Below, piece by piece: positions 10,331 through 21,315 of a stretch of 64,000 nucleotides of DNA. A program made the position numbers and the translations under genes. The notes under the pieces were generated by a model that was given only the letters and a program-made list of their open reading frames with translations, was not told the origin of the DNA and searched no databases. Positions within the stretch are counted from its first letter, which is position 1. Every line of letters starts with the position of its first letter. The DNA comes from Undaria pinnatifida (taxonomy: Eukaryota > Sar > Phaeophyceae > Laminariales > Alariaceae): positions 4,928,870-4,992,869 of the forward strand of contig JABAKD010000003.1 in NCBI GenBank assembly GCA_012845835.1. The letters run 5' to 3'.

Positions 10331-10415
10331 TCCTCAGCTCCAGAGTGACTGGAGCCTGTCCTGTGACCACGGACTTTATTATGCGAGTTAATGTGAGAAC
10401 AACAGCAACAACATT
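10331..10415 (-). repeat. GTGGTCACAGGACAGG dispersed repeat, copy 3
   Basis: Inverted relative to copies 1 and 2: CCAGAGTGACTGGAGCCTGT, CCTGTGACCAC, TTATTATGCGAGTTAATGTG, then an AAC-rich end. Confidence 0.65.
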
Positions 10416-10740
10416 ATAAATGATGAGTCCCTGAATCAGCTGATAAATAATGAATAATACATACTGCGCGTTGAAACACACGCGCAGCAGTTACAAAGCA
10501 GGCATTTATTTTGTGGACAGCGGGTTGTCGTTCGATGCTTCTTCGGACGTGTATGGGGGGGAGGACTTGGCCGTTGCGGCTGCAGGGGGCAGGACCAGGA
10601 GAACAGGGAGGTACATCTAGTATTCCTAGTTTTTGGTTGTCGGAAACATCTTTTCGCGCTTTCATCTGGATGAGTTCTCTCATCATGTTTATGGTTTGTG
10701 ACACTGTCAGATAGATAGCAAATGAAAAAAAATTAATAAT

Positions 10741-11340
10741 ATTATAAAAAATGAAAATACACTCCAGCTAGCTGTGAGATCGAATATTTTGTCGAAACTC
10801 ATCTTTGCAAGCTGTGTGTGATACTCCGATCGCCGATCGCGCGTATTACGGGTTGTGCGTCCTCAATAAGGATATAGGTCGGCGACTCCCCTTGCAACTA
10901 CAGTGTAGCTATCAGGGTCAACAGGGTGATGTTAGTCAGTCTGTGCGCGGAAACTATAAAACCCTGTGGGGGACAAAATCTGACGGCTGTGGACGGAAAT
11001 GCATCTGTTTATCAAGTGAATGATGTAAGTCGAATAACCGGTGAGGGGAGGGCGGAGTTTTGAAGGACGTGGGCCTGGTTTTGATAAAAAAGGGAGCGGG
11101 GTTGGAGGGGGGGGGGTTGGGGGTTTAGGGGGGGGGTTTAGGGGGGGGGGGGGGGGGGGGGAGGGGCGGGGGAGGCGGGGGGTTTGGGGGGGGGGGGAGA
11201 GGCGGGGGGGGGGGGGGGAGCGGACTGGCGGGCAATTTGTGCGTGGAAACTATAAATCCTTCAAGGGAATAAATGTGACGGTTTTGGAAAGAATGCACCA
11301 GTTTATCATGTATATCCTGTAACTCGTACAACCAGTGAGT
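10741..11340 (-). repeat. family B repeat with long poly-G, copy 2
   Basis: It starts with the terminal module (10747-10845), continues through the GGCGACTCCCC, GTGTAGCTATCAGGGTCAA and ACAAAATCTGACGGCT blocks, and contains G homopolymers from about 11098 to 11220. After these a second sub-unit (GGAAACTATAAATCC ... ATAAATGTGACGG) repeats the first. Confidence 0.75.
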
Positions 11341-11459
11341 TGAGGGCGGAGTGTTCGAGGGGGTGGGGGTGGGATGGGGTGGGCGGGTGGGGAGGTGGGG
11401 GGTTGGGGCGGGAGGGTGGGGGGGAGGTGCGGGGGGTGGGAGGGAGGGGCTTTAGGTGG

Positions 11460-11960
11460 CATAGATATGGGGGTTTGCTATACGTGTAGTGCTAGGTCTA
11501 GGCGATGGTGCGGGTGGTTGGGAAGGAGGGAGCGTTCGGGGCCGGGGGGGGGGGGGGTGGGGGTGGGAGAAAGCAGCGACATGGATGGCTCTAGAAATAT
11601 TTTGAGGTGATATCCAGTGCGTGAAGTGTTTATCAATCTGGCGTTTTTCGATATTAGGTGGGGCGTTTGAACAAGGGAGAGCGAGAAGGGGGGGGGGGGT
11701 TAGGATGTATAGGTCACATATAATATTCAAATACACTTCGGCTGTGAGATCAAAGATATGTAGGGGCTTGTTATACGCGTGGTGCTAGGCCTAGGCGATC
11801 GTGCGGGTGGTTGGAGAAGAGGGGGCGTTGAAGGGGGGGGGGGGTGGGGGGAAAATAATTGAAAACTACGTCATGGATGGTTAGAAAGATAATGACGTGA
11901 TATCAACTGCATAGAAGTGTTTATTACTCTGGCCGATTTCGATTGTAAGTGGGGCGTTTG
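11460..11960 (+). repeat. 200-bp direct duplication with internal G tracts
   Basis: The phrases CTATACGTGTAGTGCTAGG (about 11477) and TTATACGCGTGGTGCTAGG (about 11771) open two copies. Each runs through GTGCGGGTGGTTGG, a G run, ACATGGATGG or TCATGGATGG, TGATATC, GTGTTTAT and GGTGGGGCGTTTGA. The second copy leads into a family C repeat. Confidence 0.7.
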
Positions 11961-11964
11961 ATAT

Positions 11965-12185
11965 ACTCCTTCCGATATTACAGCGGGGGGGAGAAAAACA
12001 AAATAAACCGCCTACCATACATATGATGGAGCAGTATAGTGGAAACTACAGCAAAAAATGTAAAATAGATATGATGTTTGATCTAGCTCAAAATTCCCCA
12101 CCTAAAGTAAAAATACCAACACTTATCATTATAGTGGACAAAAAATAGGACTCCCCCCAAAAAAACTCACCCATATATGTAGTCT
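11965..12185 (+). repeat. family C repeat without terminal module
   Basis: Contains the family C core: CTTCCGATATTACAG, AAACCGCCTACCATACAT, GGAAACTACAG, CAAAATTCCCCACCTAAAGT and AAAATACCAACACTTATCAT. The same core recurs near 31.1, 32.7, 36.4 and (inverted) 38.3 kb. This copy stops before the shared end module. Confidence 0.7.
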
Positions 12186-12196
12186 GTATGTCTAAT

Positions 12197-12424
12197 TTAG
12201 ATTTTTTTTCCCCCTTCGGGCACATCTCTTCGTGCTCGCAACTTCGTCCCAAACTTCGGGTGGGGTGGGCACAATTCGACCGTCGGACTCACGTTGCTGG
12301 AGGTTTGGGCGCAATCTGTGCAGTGTGTCGCGCGTGGAAAGCCTTTTAAAATTTTCTGGCCTTGGGCACACTTAAGGCAAATCCCCGGGTGTCCGCAACA
12401 TCCCCGGGGATTGGGTTTCTGCAT
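12197..12424 (-). CDS. possible Cys-rich exon, unidentified
   Basis: A minus-strand frame starting with ATG carries a C-C-x5-C-x2-C ... C-x2-C arrangement (GCCGHPGICLKC and HCTDC), reminiscent of a zinc ribbon. Within the frame the consensus splice donor GTGAGT occurs just after CAQTSSN, so only the first 45 or so codons might be exonic. No neighbouring exon could be found. This could be chance. Confidence 0.15.
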   Translation of the reverse strand: MQKPNPRGCCGHPGICLKCAQGQKILKGFPRATHCTDCAQTSSNVSPTVELCPPHPKFGTKLRARRDVPEGGKKI

Positions 12425-12429
12425 CCCTT

Positions 12430-13540
12430 ATCCCCGCGTACGCACGTAAAATTTGGATACAAACCCGGTTTTTCTGCTCGTAACGTGGAGGGTACACGTT
12501 TTTTTCCCTCTTTTTGCACAGAGCACCACGCTACGATCCTGCCGCCCGGCAGCGGTCCAGCCCCCTAGCATCAACAGCCTGCAACTCTACGCGCGTGTGG
12601 CTGCTGTTGTAGAAGCTGATTATTTGATCAGAGCGCGCCATTTGTCACCCCACCATACCCCATCTTTCTGGTGTGCAGCCACTTCGTGCGCATTTCCATT
12701 GATTGCATGTCCATAGATCGCGCCAATTTGGGCGGTAATATAGGAAACTTTCTAATAGTAATTTATAATCTATACCAACTCATCCTCACATTTACGTGCA
12801 AATAGACAGCGTGTTTTTACGTACATAACAGAGAGAGGGGTAATGTTATGGGTCGGAGATTTTGCTCACACAAAAGATGACAGGGACCAGACAACATGAG
12901 GACAGCACAACGCTACGTGTACAACCTTGCCGCACAGCAGCAGTAGAAGGATACATCATGTATGTGCGCGTGGCGAGTCCTCGCTACGCTGAGGCGAGTT
13001 GCTTTCGTCTTCACGAGGGGAAGATTTTGAATCGGACGACGATCTAAACAATCAAGCGTATTTTTTCTTCAATCTAAAAAGCAAACAGCAGTGGATATAG
13101 GCGCTGATGCTCCATGAGAAAGGGCTTCTCTGTCCCACCGACAATAATTAATAGAAGCCCTACTGTTCCTCATTCCGCGCACTCTCTGCGACGAACTGGC
13201 GGTGAAGGAGGATGATTGCCCATCCTGGCGTGAATCATTCGTCGTAAAGTTCAATATCTGGCTCAACAAGACACGAAGAGTACCTATTCTGAAATTATTG
13301 CTGATTTCCATACGAAACAACAGGAAGCGAAGAAAAATCATCAAAACCACGATGATAATAGCAAGACGGCGCACGGAACAACTGCTGATTTTTTTTTTGA
13401 CGGTTGAAAATCAACCTATTCGTCCTTTTATTTTTACCACGTAGATTTTACTGCATAAGAGATGTTGGATGTTTGGGTTTCGTTCTCGCGCCACTCCCTT
13501 AAGCACTTCCCGGAGGGAAACCGTGTAGTATACTACAAGC
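12430..13540. other. no recognisable gene
   Basis: I see only short frames on both strands without domains. A Lys/Arg-rich frame at 13202-13444 and a minus-strand frame at 13069-13374 overlap each other and neither shows family features. Confidence 0.45.
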
Positions 13541-13548
13541 ACCAACAA

Positions 13549-13625
13549 CGCAGCTTGCAAAGATGAGTATTGACCCGTAATTCGTCGAACTCACGGCTGA
13601 CGTTCTCAACTTTTTTTATATAAAT
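13549..13625 (+). repeat. B/C shared terminal module (family C type)
   Basis: CAACGCAGCTTGCAAAGATG, AGTATTGACC, ATTCGTCGAACTCACGGC and TGACGT, then a T-rich tail. It is present here without the rest of family C, as expected for a severely 5'-truncated copy. Confidence 0.65.
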
Positions 13626-13689
13626 TAGTACCAGGTGTATTTTAAAACCTACGAATCACTCCCGGTATATAACACATATATATTGAGCT

Positions 13690-13940
13690 GCCCCCCCCGC
13701 CCCCCCAACCCCCCCCCCCCGCCCGGTTTTATAGTTTCCGCGCACAGACTGACTAAAATCATCCTGTTGACCCTGATAGCTACACTGTAGTTGTAAGGGG
13801 AGTCGCCGACCTATATCCTTAATGAGGACACACAACTCGTAATGCGCGCGATCGGAGTATCACACACAGCTTGCAAAGATGAGTTTCGACGAAATTATCG
13901 ATCTCACAGCTGGAGTGTATTTTAATTTTTATAATAAATA
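13690..13940 (+). repeat. family B repeat, copy 3
   Basis: A C-run (13691-13726), TATAGTTTCCGCGCACAGAC, GTTGACCCTGATAGC, TACACTGTAG, GGAGTCGCCGACC and TCCTTAATGAGGACACACAA, then the terminal module and TTTTAATTTTTATAATAAA. It abuts the deleted DIRS-like copy. Confidence 0.75.
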
Positions 13941-14840
13941 TGTAAGAATGTCGGAACAGTCTGGAGTTTCGCGTAGCGAAGAGGAAATTATCGGAGAACC
14001 GGGTAGTATAGGGGGGGCGGTTCCAGGGGGAGAAATGGCGGAAAAAATAGGAGGACCTCAGCAGCAACAACTTAGCACAGCAGCAGTACACCAGCAGCGA
14101 GCATCGGACACAACAACCGGTAGATGTAGAAGGAAGTAGCGCCCATGCAATAGCGACAGCAGCAGCAGCAGTAGTAGGAAGAAGAACGGCGGTAGAGAGG
14201 CGGCACGGGGAGACACCAAGCGCAATCTCGGCCCAGCAGTGGAAACAGCAGCAGCACACAGGAGCGGCAGCGGCAGTATATAGAGAGTAGTACGACAGCA
14301 GCATAGGAGAACAGGGATACAGCACGTAGAGCAGTACGTAGCGTCATTGATAGCAATCTACAGAAGGGCAGCACACAACAACATGATTAGACTACGCCAC
14401 CACTTATTGAGATGTTGCATGAAAAGGCAGGGGAATTGTATATGTTCATTTTCGCAGTGGTGATAGTTGGCGTCACCGTGGTATCACCACACAGCCGCTA
14501 CGAATACTAACCATGTGCCGGCCTTGAAGTAAAAATACTACTTAACTACTATCACTACCGCGTAATACGGGAGGTGCGCACTCCAACGGAGGGAGGAGGG
14601 TGCTGCAATGGGGCTGCACATGGACCGAGCCGGGAAATGCGCGGCGGGGCCGTGCACGGAACGGCGTGGGCAAGTGCGCGCGGGGCCGAGTAATCGGGGG
14701 GGGCGCTGTACGGGGGGCGCGCTTTCGCGCTTTCGGAGGGAGGGGCAAATCTGCGGTAACGGGGCCAAACATGAAACGAGTGAGGAGCGTCCGCGACCGG
14801 GCCGTGACCGGGACGGGTGAGGAAAGTGCTCTGCGGGAGT
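13938..14840 (+). mobile_element. deleted copy of the DIRS-like element (repeat A plus GC-rich part)
   Basis: The first part (13938 to about 14400) matches repeat A of the full-length minus-strand element at 52-58 kb. It starts ATGTCGGAACAGTCTGGAG and contains CATCGGACACAACAACCGG and GGGAGACACCAAGCGCAATC. The second part (about 14570-14835) matches 56.25-56.0 kb inverted, including GGGCTGCACATGGACCGAGC and GGGCCAAACATGAAACGAG. Order and orientation agree with the full copy, but the region between is much shorter, so this is an internally deleted relative. The MSEQSGV-type frame is interrupted. Confidence 0.7.
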
Positions 14841-14844
14841 ACCT

Positions 14845-15420
14845 GGTACTATAGATTATACGAGTAGTAAATATAAATTTTCATATCTTTGTAAAAGACG
14901 GGGTCGTAGATAACTATCGTAGATCTCGTACACGCATGCGCGAGAGGACACGTCACCGGTCAAGCAATAAACGATCCCGGGTCGCGAACAGTGTCACCCG
15001 TCATAGACGGCGTTGACCCGTCCCCGGAAGATCAGCCACCGAAAGATGATCCCGCCGTATGACGAGAGGGCATAAGCCCACCGTCACTCTAGCTCTAGCT
15101 TTAGCATTTCCTTGCTACATCTAAGTGGAAGGTTTCAGCGTGCGTCCGCTGTGAAACGATCGTCAAGGGACCTCAGCACCGCGACGTCCTCTCCGCTTCG
15201 ACTTCAGCTCTGCGACGCCCTCTCCGCTTCGACTTCAGCTCTGCGACGCCCTCTCCGCTTCGACTTCCGATCCGCGAGGAGCACCAGACGTCCGGGACCG
15301 CCCTCTCCACTTCGACACCGGGACCCCGTGAGAGACCAGGTTCCATATCTTTGTATTTTACAATGATATTGATATAAAAATTAAAATATGAAATGCCATT
15401 AATTAGATCAACCAAGCTAA
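14845..15420. other. no gene; short tandem repeat at 15185-15260
   Basis: CCGCTTCGACTTCAGCTCTG recurs about every 35 bp three times near 15197-15265. Nothing else is recognised. Confidence 0.5.
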
Positions 15421-15439
15421 CGGGGAAGCATTTGACTTT

Positions 15440-15795
15440 TGACACAAAACCGTGCAGGAACCGTCGTGAACCGTCCAAAACCATGACCCTACAGCACCGT
15501 TCCGCGGCCGATAGAACCGCGCGTTTTCTACGGTTTCAAGTGAACCGCACCGTTTAATAACCGGTCAAACGGTTTTTGGCTTGATGCATGCCGTGCGGTG
15601 CAGTTTCGATGTCATTCCAACGGTGCGATTCGGTGCGGTCTTCGGACATTGCACAATCTACGGTTCCGTTCGGTGCTGCGATATATCCTACTGTGCGTCG
15701 GTGCGGTTTCGAAAATTAGAAAGTTCTACGGTGCGGTTCGGTGCGGGTAACCGTGCCGAACCGCACCGAACCGATCGGAAACACTGCACCGCGAA
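15440..15795. repeat. ACCG/CGGT degenerate foldback array
   Basis: The first part carries many GAACCGTC or AACCGCACCG words. From about 15590 the same words appear as the complement (CGGTGCGGT). At 15729-15746 and 15751-15768 the two orientations meet as an 18-bp stem with two mismatches and a 4-nt loop. The whole stretch could fold back on itself. Confidence 0.7.
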
Positions 15796-16194
15796 CAACC
15801 CTGATATGAATGTTCTTGCAATCTCAGTGTTTCAAGACTTATTATTTTCTTCTCTATGTGTTTTTGATACAAGTCAGACGGCTGCTGCTCTGAGGAGCTC
15901 ATGTATATTAGACCTCTACTCGTAGGTGGCTGGCGCCGCAAATGGGCCCGTATAAACGTATTGCCGGTCTTTGTAGAAGCTGTCAGCTTTGTGGGCGTGT
16001 GAGGGCTTTGGGCGGCTATAGGCTGTCCCGACGACGAACCCTCATGATCGAGGAGTCGACGGGTATTTAAAGGCATAGACTACTATATGCCAACTCTTAA
16101 TGAAATTTTTCAATTCAACTTCCTGACGGGTATCGGAACCTGGCATTCACAATACAAGTACATCGTAGGAGTTGCAGAAAAAGAGCAGAAATAG

Positions 16195-16435
16195 GTCGGT
16201 GATGGTATCCATCGACAGACATTGTCCACCAGAATAGATTGTAAACAGTGACCATCGATAGCCATTTCCTGTCACAACGCATCTATCGATAGCCTATCGA
16301 TATCCACTGCTTGTCGGTCACAATATTTTGTGCGATAGACATTGTCGGCCACAATAGATTTGGGAAAACATCCACCGATAGGCATTGTCCGCAACAACAG
16401 ATTGTGTAAACGGTGACCATCGATAGCCATTCCCC
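16195..16435. repeat. ATCGATAG/CATTGTC degenerate repeats
   Basis: Words such as CATCGATAGCCATT, ACATTGTCCACCAGAATAGA and GACATTGTCGGCCACAATAG recur irregularly about every 60 bp. Several contain the palindrome ATCGAT. Confidence 0.6.
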
Positions 16436-16439
16436 CCCG

Positions 16440-17370
16440 AGCCACCCAAAAAACTGGCCAACAACAAAAAAACGTGCCCCTGTACCGTAGCTTATAGTCG
16501 GGCCAGAAAGCTACTATAAATAGGACGAATAAACTAATTTACGTATGGGAACCAGGGAGCCTTCGTGACATGTTCAAGTGCATTGCTAAGCTGTTCATCA
16601 TGTGGTGAAAACCTGAAAGACTTCCTTCATCTGCGGCAAACATACAGGTGAACATTTGGTATAAAGGAGTTTATTATACGAGTGAATAGAACTGAAAAGA
16701 AGTGCGGTCCAAGAAAAACGAGAATGAATTGTCATCATGGACAGGATAAAAGCATTCATATTGGAGCGACCATACCAATTCAGGAAGGACGGGACGGACT
16801 GGATATACACGGCTGCTGTACACTGCCTACACAAGGAAAGTACCATGAGTATACCACAGCTTGCCGATGATGCTCACTATAATCCATGCTCCAACGGTGA
16901 TTTACCATGATGAGTACGAGGTGTACTTCCAATCCATCGATTCTTCCTATAGACTATAGTCTGACTATGACCTGACTAAGTAAGTTAAGTACCTATAAAT
17001 GGCTACTGTAAGAGATAAAATTTATCCCCCTATACTATGTAATGCGGGGAAACAACTTCGCAACTCAGTAATGTAAATAGTATCATAAATATATACTCCG
17101 GAGTATAACATATTTCTTTGGTGTCAGGTATTTGGTCAGGAGTTTTTTGTCTCGGCCGAAGTATGCGATTCGCGGAACTGGAATTCTCGGTCGAATATAG
17201 CTTCGTTCGAGCGCCGCCTTCGGGGGGCGGCTCCAACGCCCCTCGCCCTGCCGTGTCCGTTCCGCACATCGACGTAAACGCGGACGGGTGCCGAGCGAGA
17301 CGAGCGAGAAGTTGCATTTCGCATGTCGGAGAGGAATTTTGGAAATTTTGGTTGAATCTTAATGGCTGCA
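16440..17370. other. no recognisable gene
   Basis: Low to moderate GC, with short frames on both strands and no motif I can name. The 113-residue minus-strand frame at 17030-17371 lacks any domain. Confidence 0.45.
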
Positions 17371-17384
17371 ACGCCTGAATGATT

Positions 17385-17560
17385 TACAAAATTGGCATCA
17401 TTTCCAAACGGTACATGATAATGTTTGAAATTTTGCGGTGGCATGTGCAACTTGGTATTGTTTGGTCACAGATTGTGCACCAGGTGTTTAATTGCACGCA
17501 CCTGGATGATTTACAAAATTGGCATCATTTACAAACGGTACTTACTTGATAATGTTTCAT
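17385..17560 (+). repeat. direct duplication with a dispersed relative at 18.78 kb
   Basis: GATTTACAAAATTGGCATC is found at about 17384 and 17508, and each copy is followed by CAAACGGTAC. The phrase TTGTTTGGTCACAGATTGTG after the first copy recurs near 18817. Confidence 0.7.
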
Positions 17561-18193
17561 AAATGTAGGTACTTGATAATTGTGTGTTTGCGAAAGTACG
17601 TTTTTAGAAATTTACTTGTTCAAAAATTGTCCCGAAGGTAAGATTTGCGGTAAATTTCTGAAAAAAAGGCAAAAATGTACTTCATCGAAGGTAGGTTTTG
17701 ATCAAAAGTTGCGGTAAATTTTGTCTCTCTGTTTTATTGGCCTACAACGCACCGAGCATTTGTCCGAGGCAGAACGCCTCTGCCAGGGCCTAATAGTGCC
17801 CCAACTACGGGACAAACAGGACAAGCACCGCTGTTTGCGCAGCAGCAGCACAAGCAACGAACGCACGGAGGATGGAGAGGGTAGTACCCTGAGCACGACG
17901 CGCAGGCGTAACATCAGAGATATGCAGCAGGCCGGTAATGAACCGTCTGTTACTGCCCTCTGCGTCCGTGACCAAGGGTTCAGCGCTTGCTGCAAGCTGT
18001 GGTGAACTTCTCGCAGCTGGCGAAGTCGAACGCATGCGGAGAGGATCCTCAACGCAGAGAGCGACACCACGCGCCTTGATTGCGGCTATCGTGTGCCGCA
18101 TCTGGCAAGATAGGACTCGTATCGGTCCATCTGTGCGACAGCAGCCACCGCGCTTCTCCAACAACACCGCGACTGAAGCGTGGCATGACTTTT

Positions 18194-18233
18194 GGTTTAG
18201 GGCAGAGGAGCGGAAACTCCTCTGCCCTAAACC
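18194..18233. repeat. perfect 17-bp palindrome with 6-nt loop
   Basis: GGTTTAGGGCAGAGGAG (18194-18210) and CTCCTCTGCCCTAAACC (18217-18233) are exact reverse complements around CGGAAA. Confidence 0.95.
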
Positions 18234-18459
18234 GCTGCGTGCACTGCGGATTCTTCGCAGGGTGGTGCTTAGCAATAACAGGTTCACGTTCCATGGGGAC
18301 ACTGCGCTTCGCCTTCCCTTCCGTCGCATGAGGAAGGCGTTGCTCTGCTTGTAGCACGTGTAATGAGGTAGTCCCTGCTCACAAGGAGTTTTTACGCGCG
18401 AGACAGACCGCCATACCTCTGATTTGTAGTCTGTTGGGTGCTTGCATGTATTATACCGT

Positions 18460-18515
18460 GTACCAGGTATGCTGCACCTGGAACGATGTACCAGGTATGC
18501 TGCACCTGGAACGAG
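18460..18515 (+). repeat. 27-bp tandem duplication
   Basis: GTACCAGGTATGCTGCACCT followed by GGAAC occurs twice in direct succession. Each unit contains the self-complementary words CCAGGT and ACCTGG. Confidence 0.85.
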
Positions 18516-19140
18516 AGGTTCGAGACTGGAGTACGTACAGCGAGTACTCGTATATCGTATAATACTACGAGTACTCGTACTGCTGCTGCTGTATGTACTC
18601 GTACGTATATTACAATTGCGCACATCCATCCCCGTTTCCCTTCTAAATTTCGGAGGCGTCGCCTGCAGGATTTTGTTTACCGCTAGCGCAAACACACCAA
18701 AAACTCGGTGGGAAGGCAATTTACTTTTTTTAGCGGAAGGCAAGTAAATTTTAAGAAACGTATTTTCGCAAACACTCTAATGTTTGGAATTTTGCGGTGA
18801 CATGTACAACATATTATTGTTTGGTCACAGATTGTGCACCAGACACTCGAGGCGAGACGAAGCAAGGTTATTTGCCCCGTCCCGTCCGAGACCCAGAGCA
18901 GCGTAGGGCAGCAGCTGCCAGGGGTGTGAGACGAGGCATGCACGGCATGGGCTAGAAAACGTTGCCTGCAACAACTGCCCGCTACAGTATAAACGCGCGG
19001 AAGCCGCCATAGGTCATGGTTTGAGTTTTGCTATATTCACGTGGTTACTGTTGTTGGGGTAGCTTGAACGAACGCAGGCAAAGGGGTTGGCATAACAAAG
19101 GAATAACTGACTGCTGTGCTCCAGCTAGCTACTGCTGGGG

Positions 19141-20003
19141 AGTGCCCTTATCAACTGAAACCAAGCAACAGACACACATCTTGCCCAGGCTCGAGAGCAG
19201 GGGCGCCGGTCTGTCAAAGGGCTAATCCAACGGTCGCGGTGATTCATTATTCATGGTGCCGCGCTGTAGGCTTCATACGTGCAGCGGTTGGTTGCGTGTG
19301 TGCTGTTGAGCTGTCATGAGCTGTGTGCGTGCCGGCCATGTGGTTGCAGGTGTGGCTGCAAGACGACACATGATACGTCCAGAAGAACGCGTGTTAATCA
19401 TACGAGTAGTAGTAGATCGCTCTAATAATTCGACTTTTTATATTATTGCGTTTGGTGCTGTTGGAGTGTTCATCATTTTGAGCGTGCTTGGTCTGCAGAA
19501 ACAGATAGGCTCAAAACTGTTCCTTTGCGCGACCTTACGCAAAAACATTAAGCAGGAGGAGTTACTGTATGAAGAATGTGTATAACTTCGTCGGGTGAAT
19601 ACGCACGTGAAAAAATTACATCTGCTACAGTCTGAGTGCCCTCATCAACTGAAACCAAGCATACAGACAGACACACATCTTGCCCGGCCTCGAGAGCAGA
19701 GGCGCCGGTCTGTCAAAGGGCTAATCCAGCCGTCGCGGTCATTTGTTTTTCATGGTGCCGCGCTGTAGGCTTCATACGTGCAGCGGTTGGTTGCGTGTGT
19801 GCTGTTGGGCTGTCATGTGCTGTGTGCGTGCTGGCCATGTGGCTGAAGGTATGGCTGCAAGACGACACATGATGCGTCCAGAATAACGCGTGCTATACAC
19901 CAGTAGTAGATCGCTCTAATAATTCGCCTTTTTATATTATTGCGTTTGGTGCTGTTGGAGTGTTCATCATTTTGAGCGTGCTTGGTCTACAATAGGCTCA
20001 AAC
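19141..20003 (+). repeat. 370-bp direct duplication, period 494
   Basis: Copies at 19141-19510 and 19635-20003 start with AGTGCCCTYATCAACTGAAA and stay co-linear through CTCGAGAGCAGRGGCGCCGG, GGTTGGTTGCGTGTGTGCTG and TCATTTTGAGCGTGCTTGGT. The ends do not read TG...CA, and no PBS or polypurine tract is visible, so I call a segmental duplication and not LTRs. No coding capacity. Confidence 0.85.
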
Positions 20004-20009
20004 CTGATC

Positions 20010-20975
20010 TGTCGTACGGATTAAGTTGTTTTGGGGCCTACCTTCCACAGAGTCGGCGGCTGTTAGTGATGGTGGTACGATTTCATACCGGCCCAGGATT
20101 ATTTTGTTTGTCTTGTGTGAGGCTTGATTAGCCGCCTTTTCCGTTTAGCTTGCCATTTCTCTGGTGTAAGTTCTCTGCGTTGAAAGTACCAATTGGATCG
20201 AGGGCATTTGTATATCCCCTTTATTGGATCAAGGGAATTCTATGTCCCCTTTAGCGCCCCTCCCTAAGTCTGCATAATTCGTTTTTAATGTTTGTATATC
20301 TTCACCAGTGTAAGTGCCGCGTACATTGAAGTAGCTAGCTCGTAATTGAGGGCATGCAGTGTCGTCTTTTTTAGTTTTTTTCTGTGAGTGAGTTCTTCGT
20401 ATATGTTGTATACAAACATGGTGAGTTCTTCGTCTACTACTGTGGGAGTAAACACCGAGGGGTTTTCCGAGGCACAATCAACGGCGCCTTCCTTTTGCTT
20501 TTCCGTAAATTAAGCATTTTCAACCATTCATTCCGTCCGATATCGTTTTTATTGATGGCATCTCCTCTTGCCTTCCGCCTCGAAGCCTCGAAGCGAAGCA
20601 GGTTCTCAAATTCTCCTTTCGGCATTTCTGGCCTACTTTTACTTGCCGGCGGTTTTAACAACAGCGTTTCGTCTATGCTTGCTTCCTTCGTTTATATGTT
20701 TTCCTTCCATCAAAGTGAACCTTTAGAACCTCATGTTCGTATTAAACTCTTGGCATTACTTTAAGCTTCAATTTATTTATTGCTTAACTTATTTCGTCGA
20801 GTGTTACCCTTCCTCACCCAAAGAATGGGCGCCATGGAATGTCAAATTATGATTTTTAGAACCTCATATTCGTATTAAACTCTAGGCTTTAAACTTACAA
20901 TAATGTCGAATCGAACAGCTACAACTTTTTCCCCTTTTCCTCGTCCGAGTGCCGCCCTGCCCTACCCGAAGCATG
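20010..20975. other. no gene; ends in the hairpin repeat interrupted by TRIM-1
   Basis: Frames at 20384-20764 (plus) and 20437-20661 (minus) overlap and lack domains. From about 20947 to 20975 the sequence (CCGCCCTGCCCTACCCGAAG, then CATG) is the left half of a repeat whose uninterrupted copy is at 48381-48447. Confidence 0.5.
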
Positions 20976-21315
20976 TGTTAAGATATTAGTGGGGTATTAG
21001 TCCGTTTGACCACTTGCAAAAGGTTAACCAATAGCTTACCCAAACTAAGCCTTATGACACTCCCCCCCCCCCGAAACGGCGGGATAGCAGGTCGGCCTAC
21101 GGCGGACCTGTCAATATCCAAGCCGTTTCATTTTCTGGGTATACCGGGGAGAGTATTTTTCAAGTTCGAACATGGCAAAGTCTAAAAAAAATATTATTAT
21201 TGTGGATGGTGGGATTTGAACCCACGACCCGAAACACCCATGGTCCTGCCGACGACGCCATTTGTTTAGGAATTAGTGGGGTATTAATCCGTTTGACCAC
21301 TTGCAAAAGGTTAAC

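Larger units (their letters stand above)
17581..18779. repeat. imperfect inverted repeats enclosing an open region
   Basis: GTGTTTGCGAAAGTACGTTT (from about 17583) is the near reverse complement of AAACGTATTTTCGCAAACAC (about 18757-18776), extending to roughly 42 bp with several mismatches. The enclosed DNA holds a minus-strand frame of 312 residues (17805-18743) that opens with TTG, has no ATG near its start and no recognisable domain. Such a length is unlikely by chance, but parts of it come from repeats (a palindrome and a 27-bp duplication). This may be a decayed element. Confidence 0.3.

Noticed and set aside
19141-20003. LTR pair of a short retrotransposon
   Set aside because: Repeat ends are not TG...CA, no PBS or polypurine tract, and no TSD visible.
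21200-21240. tRNA gene suggested by a perfect T-arm on the minus strand
   Set aside because: No complementary 5' acceptor strand or anticodon arm. It is the conserved tRNA-like part of TRIM-1.
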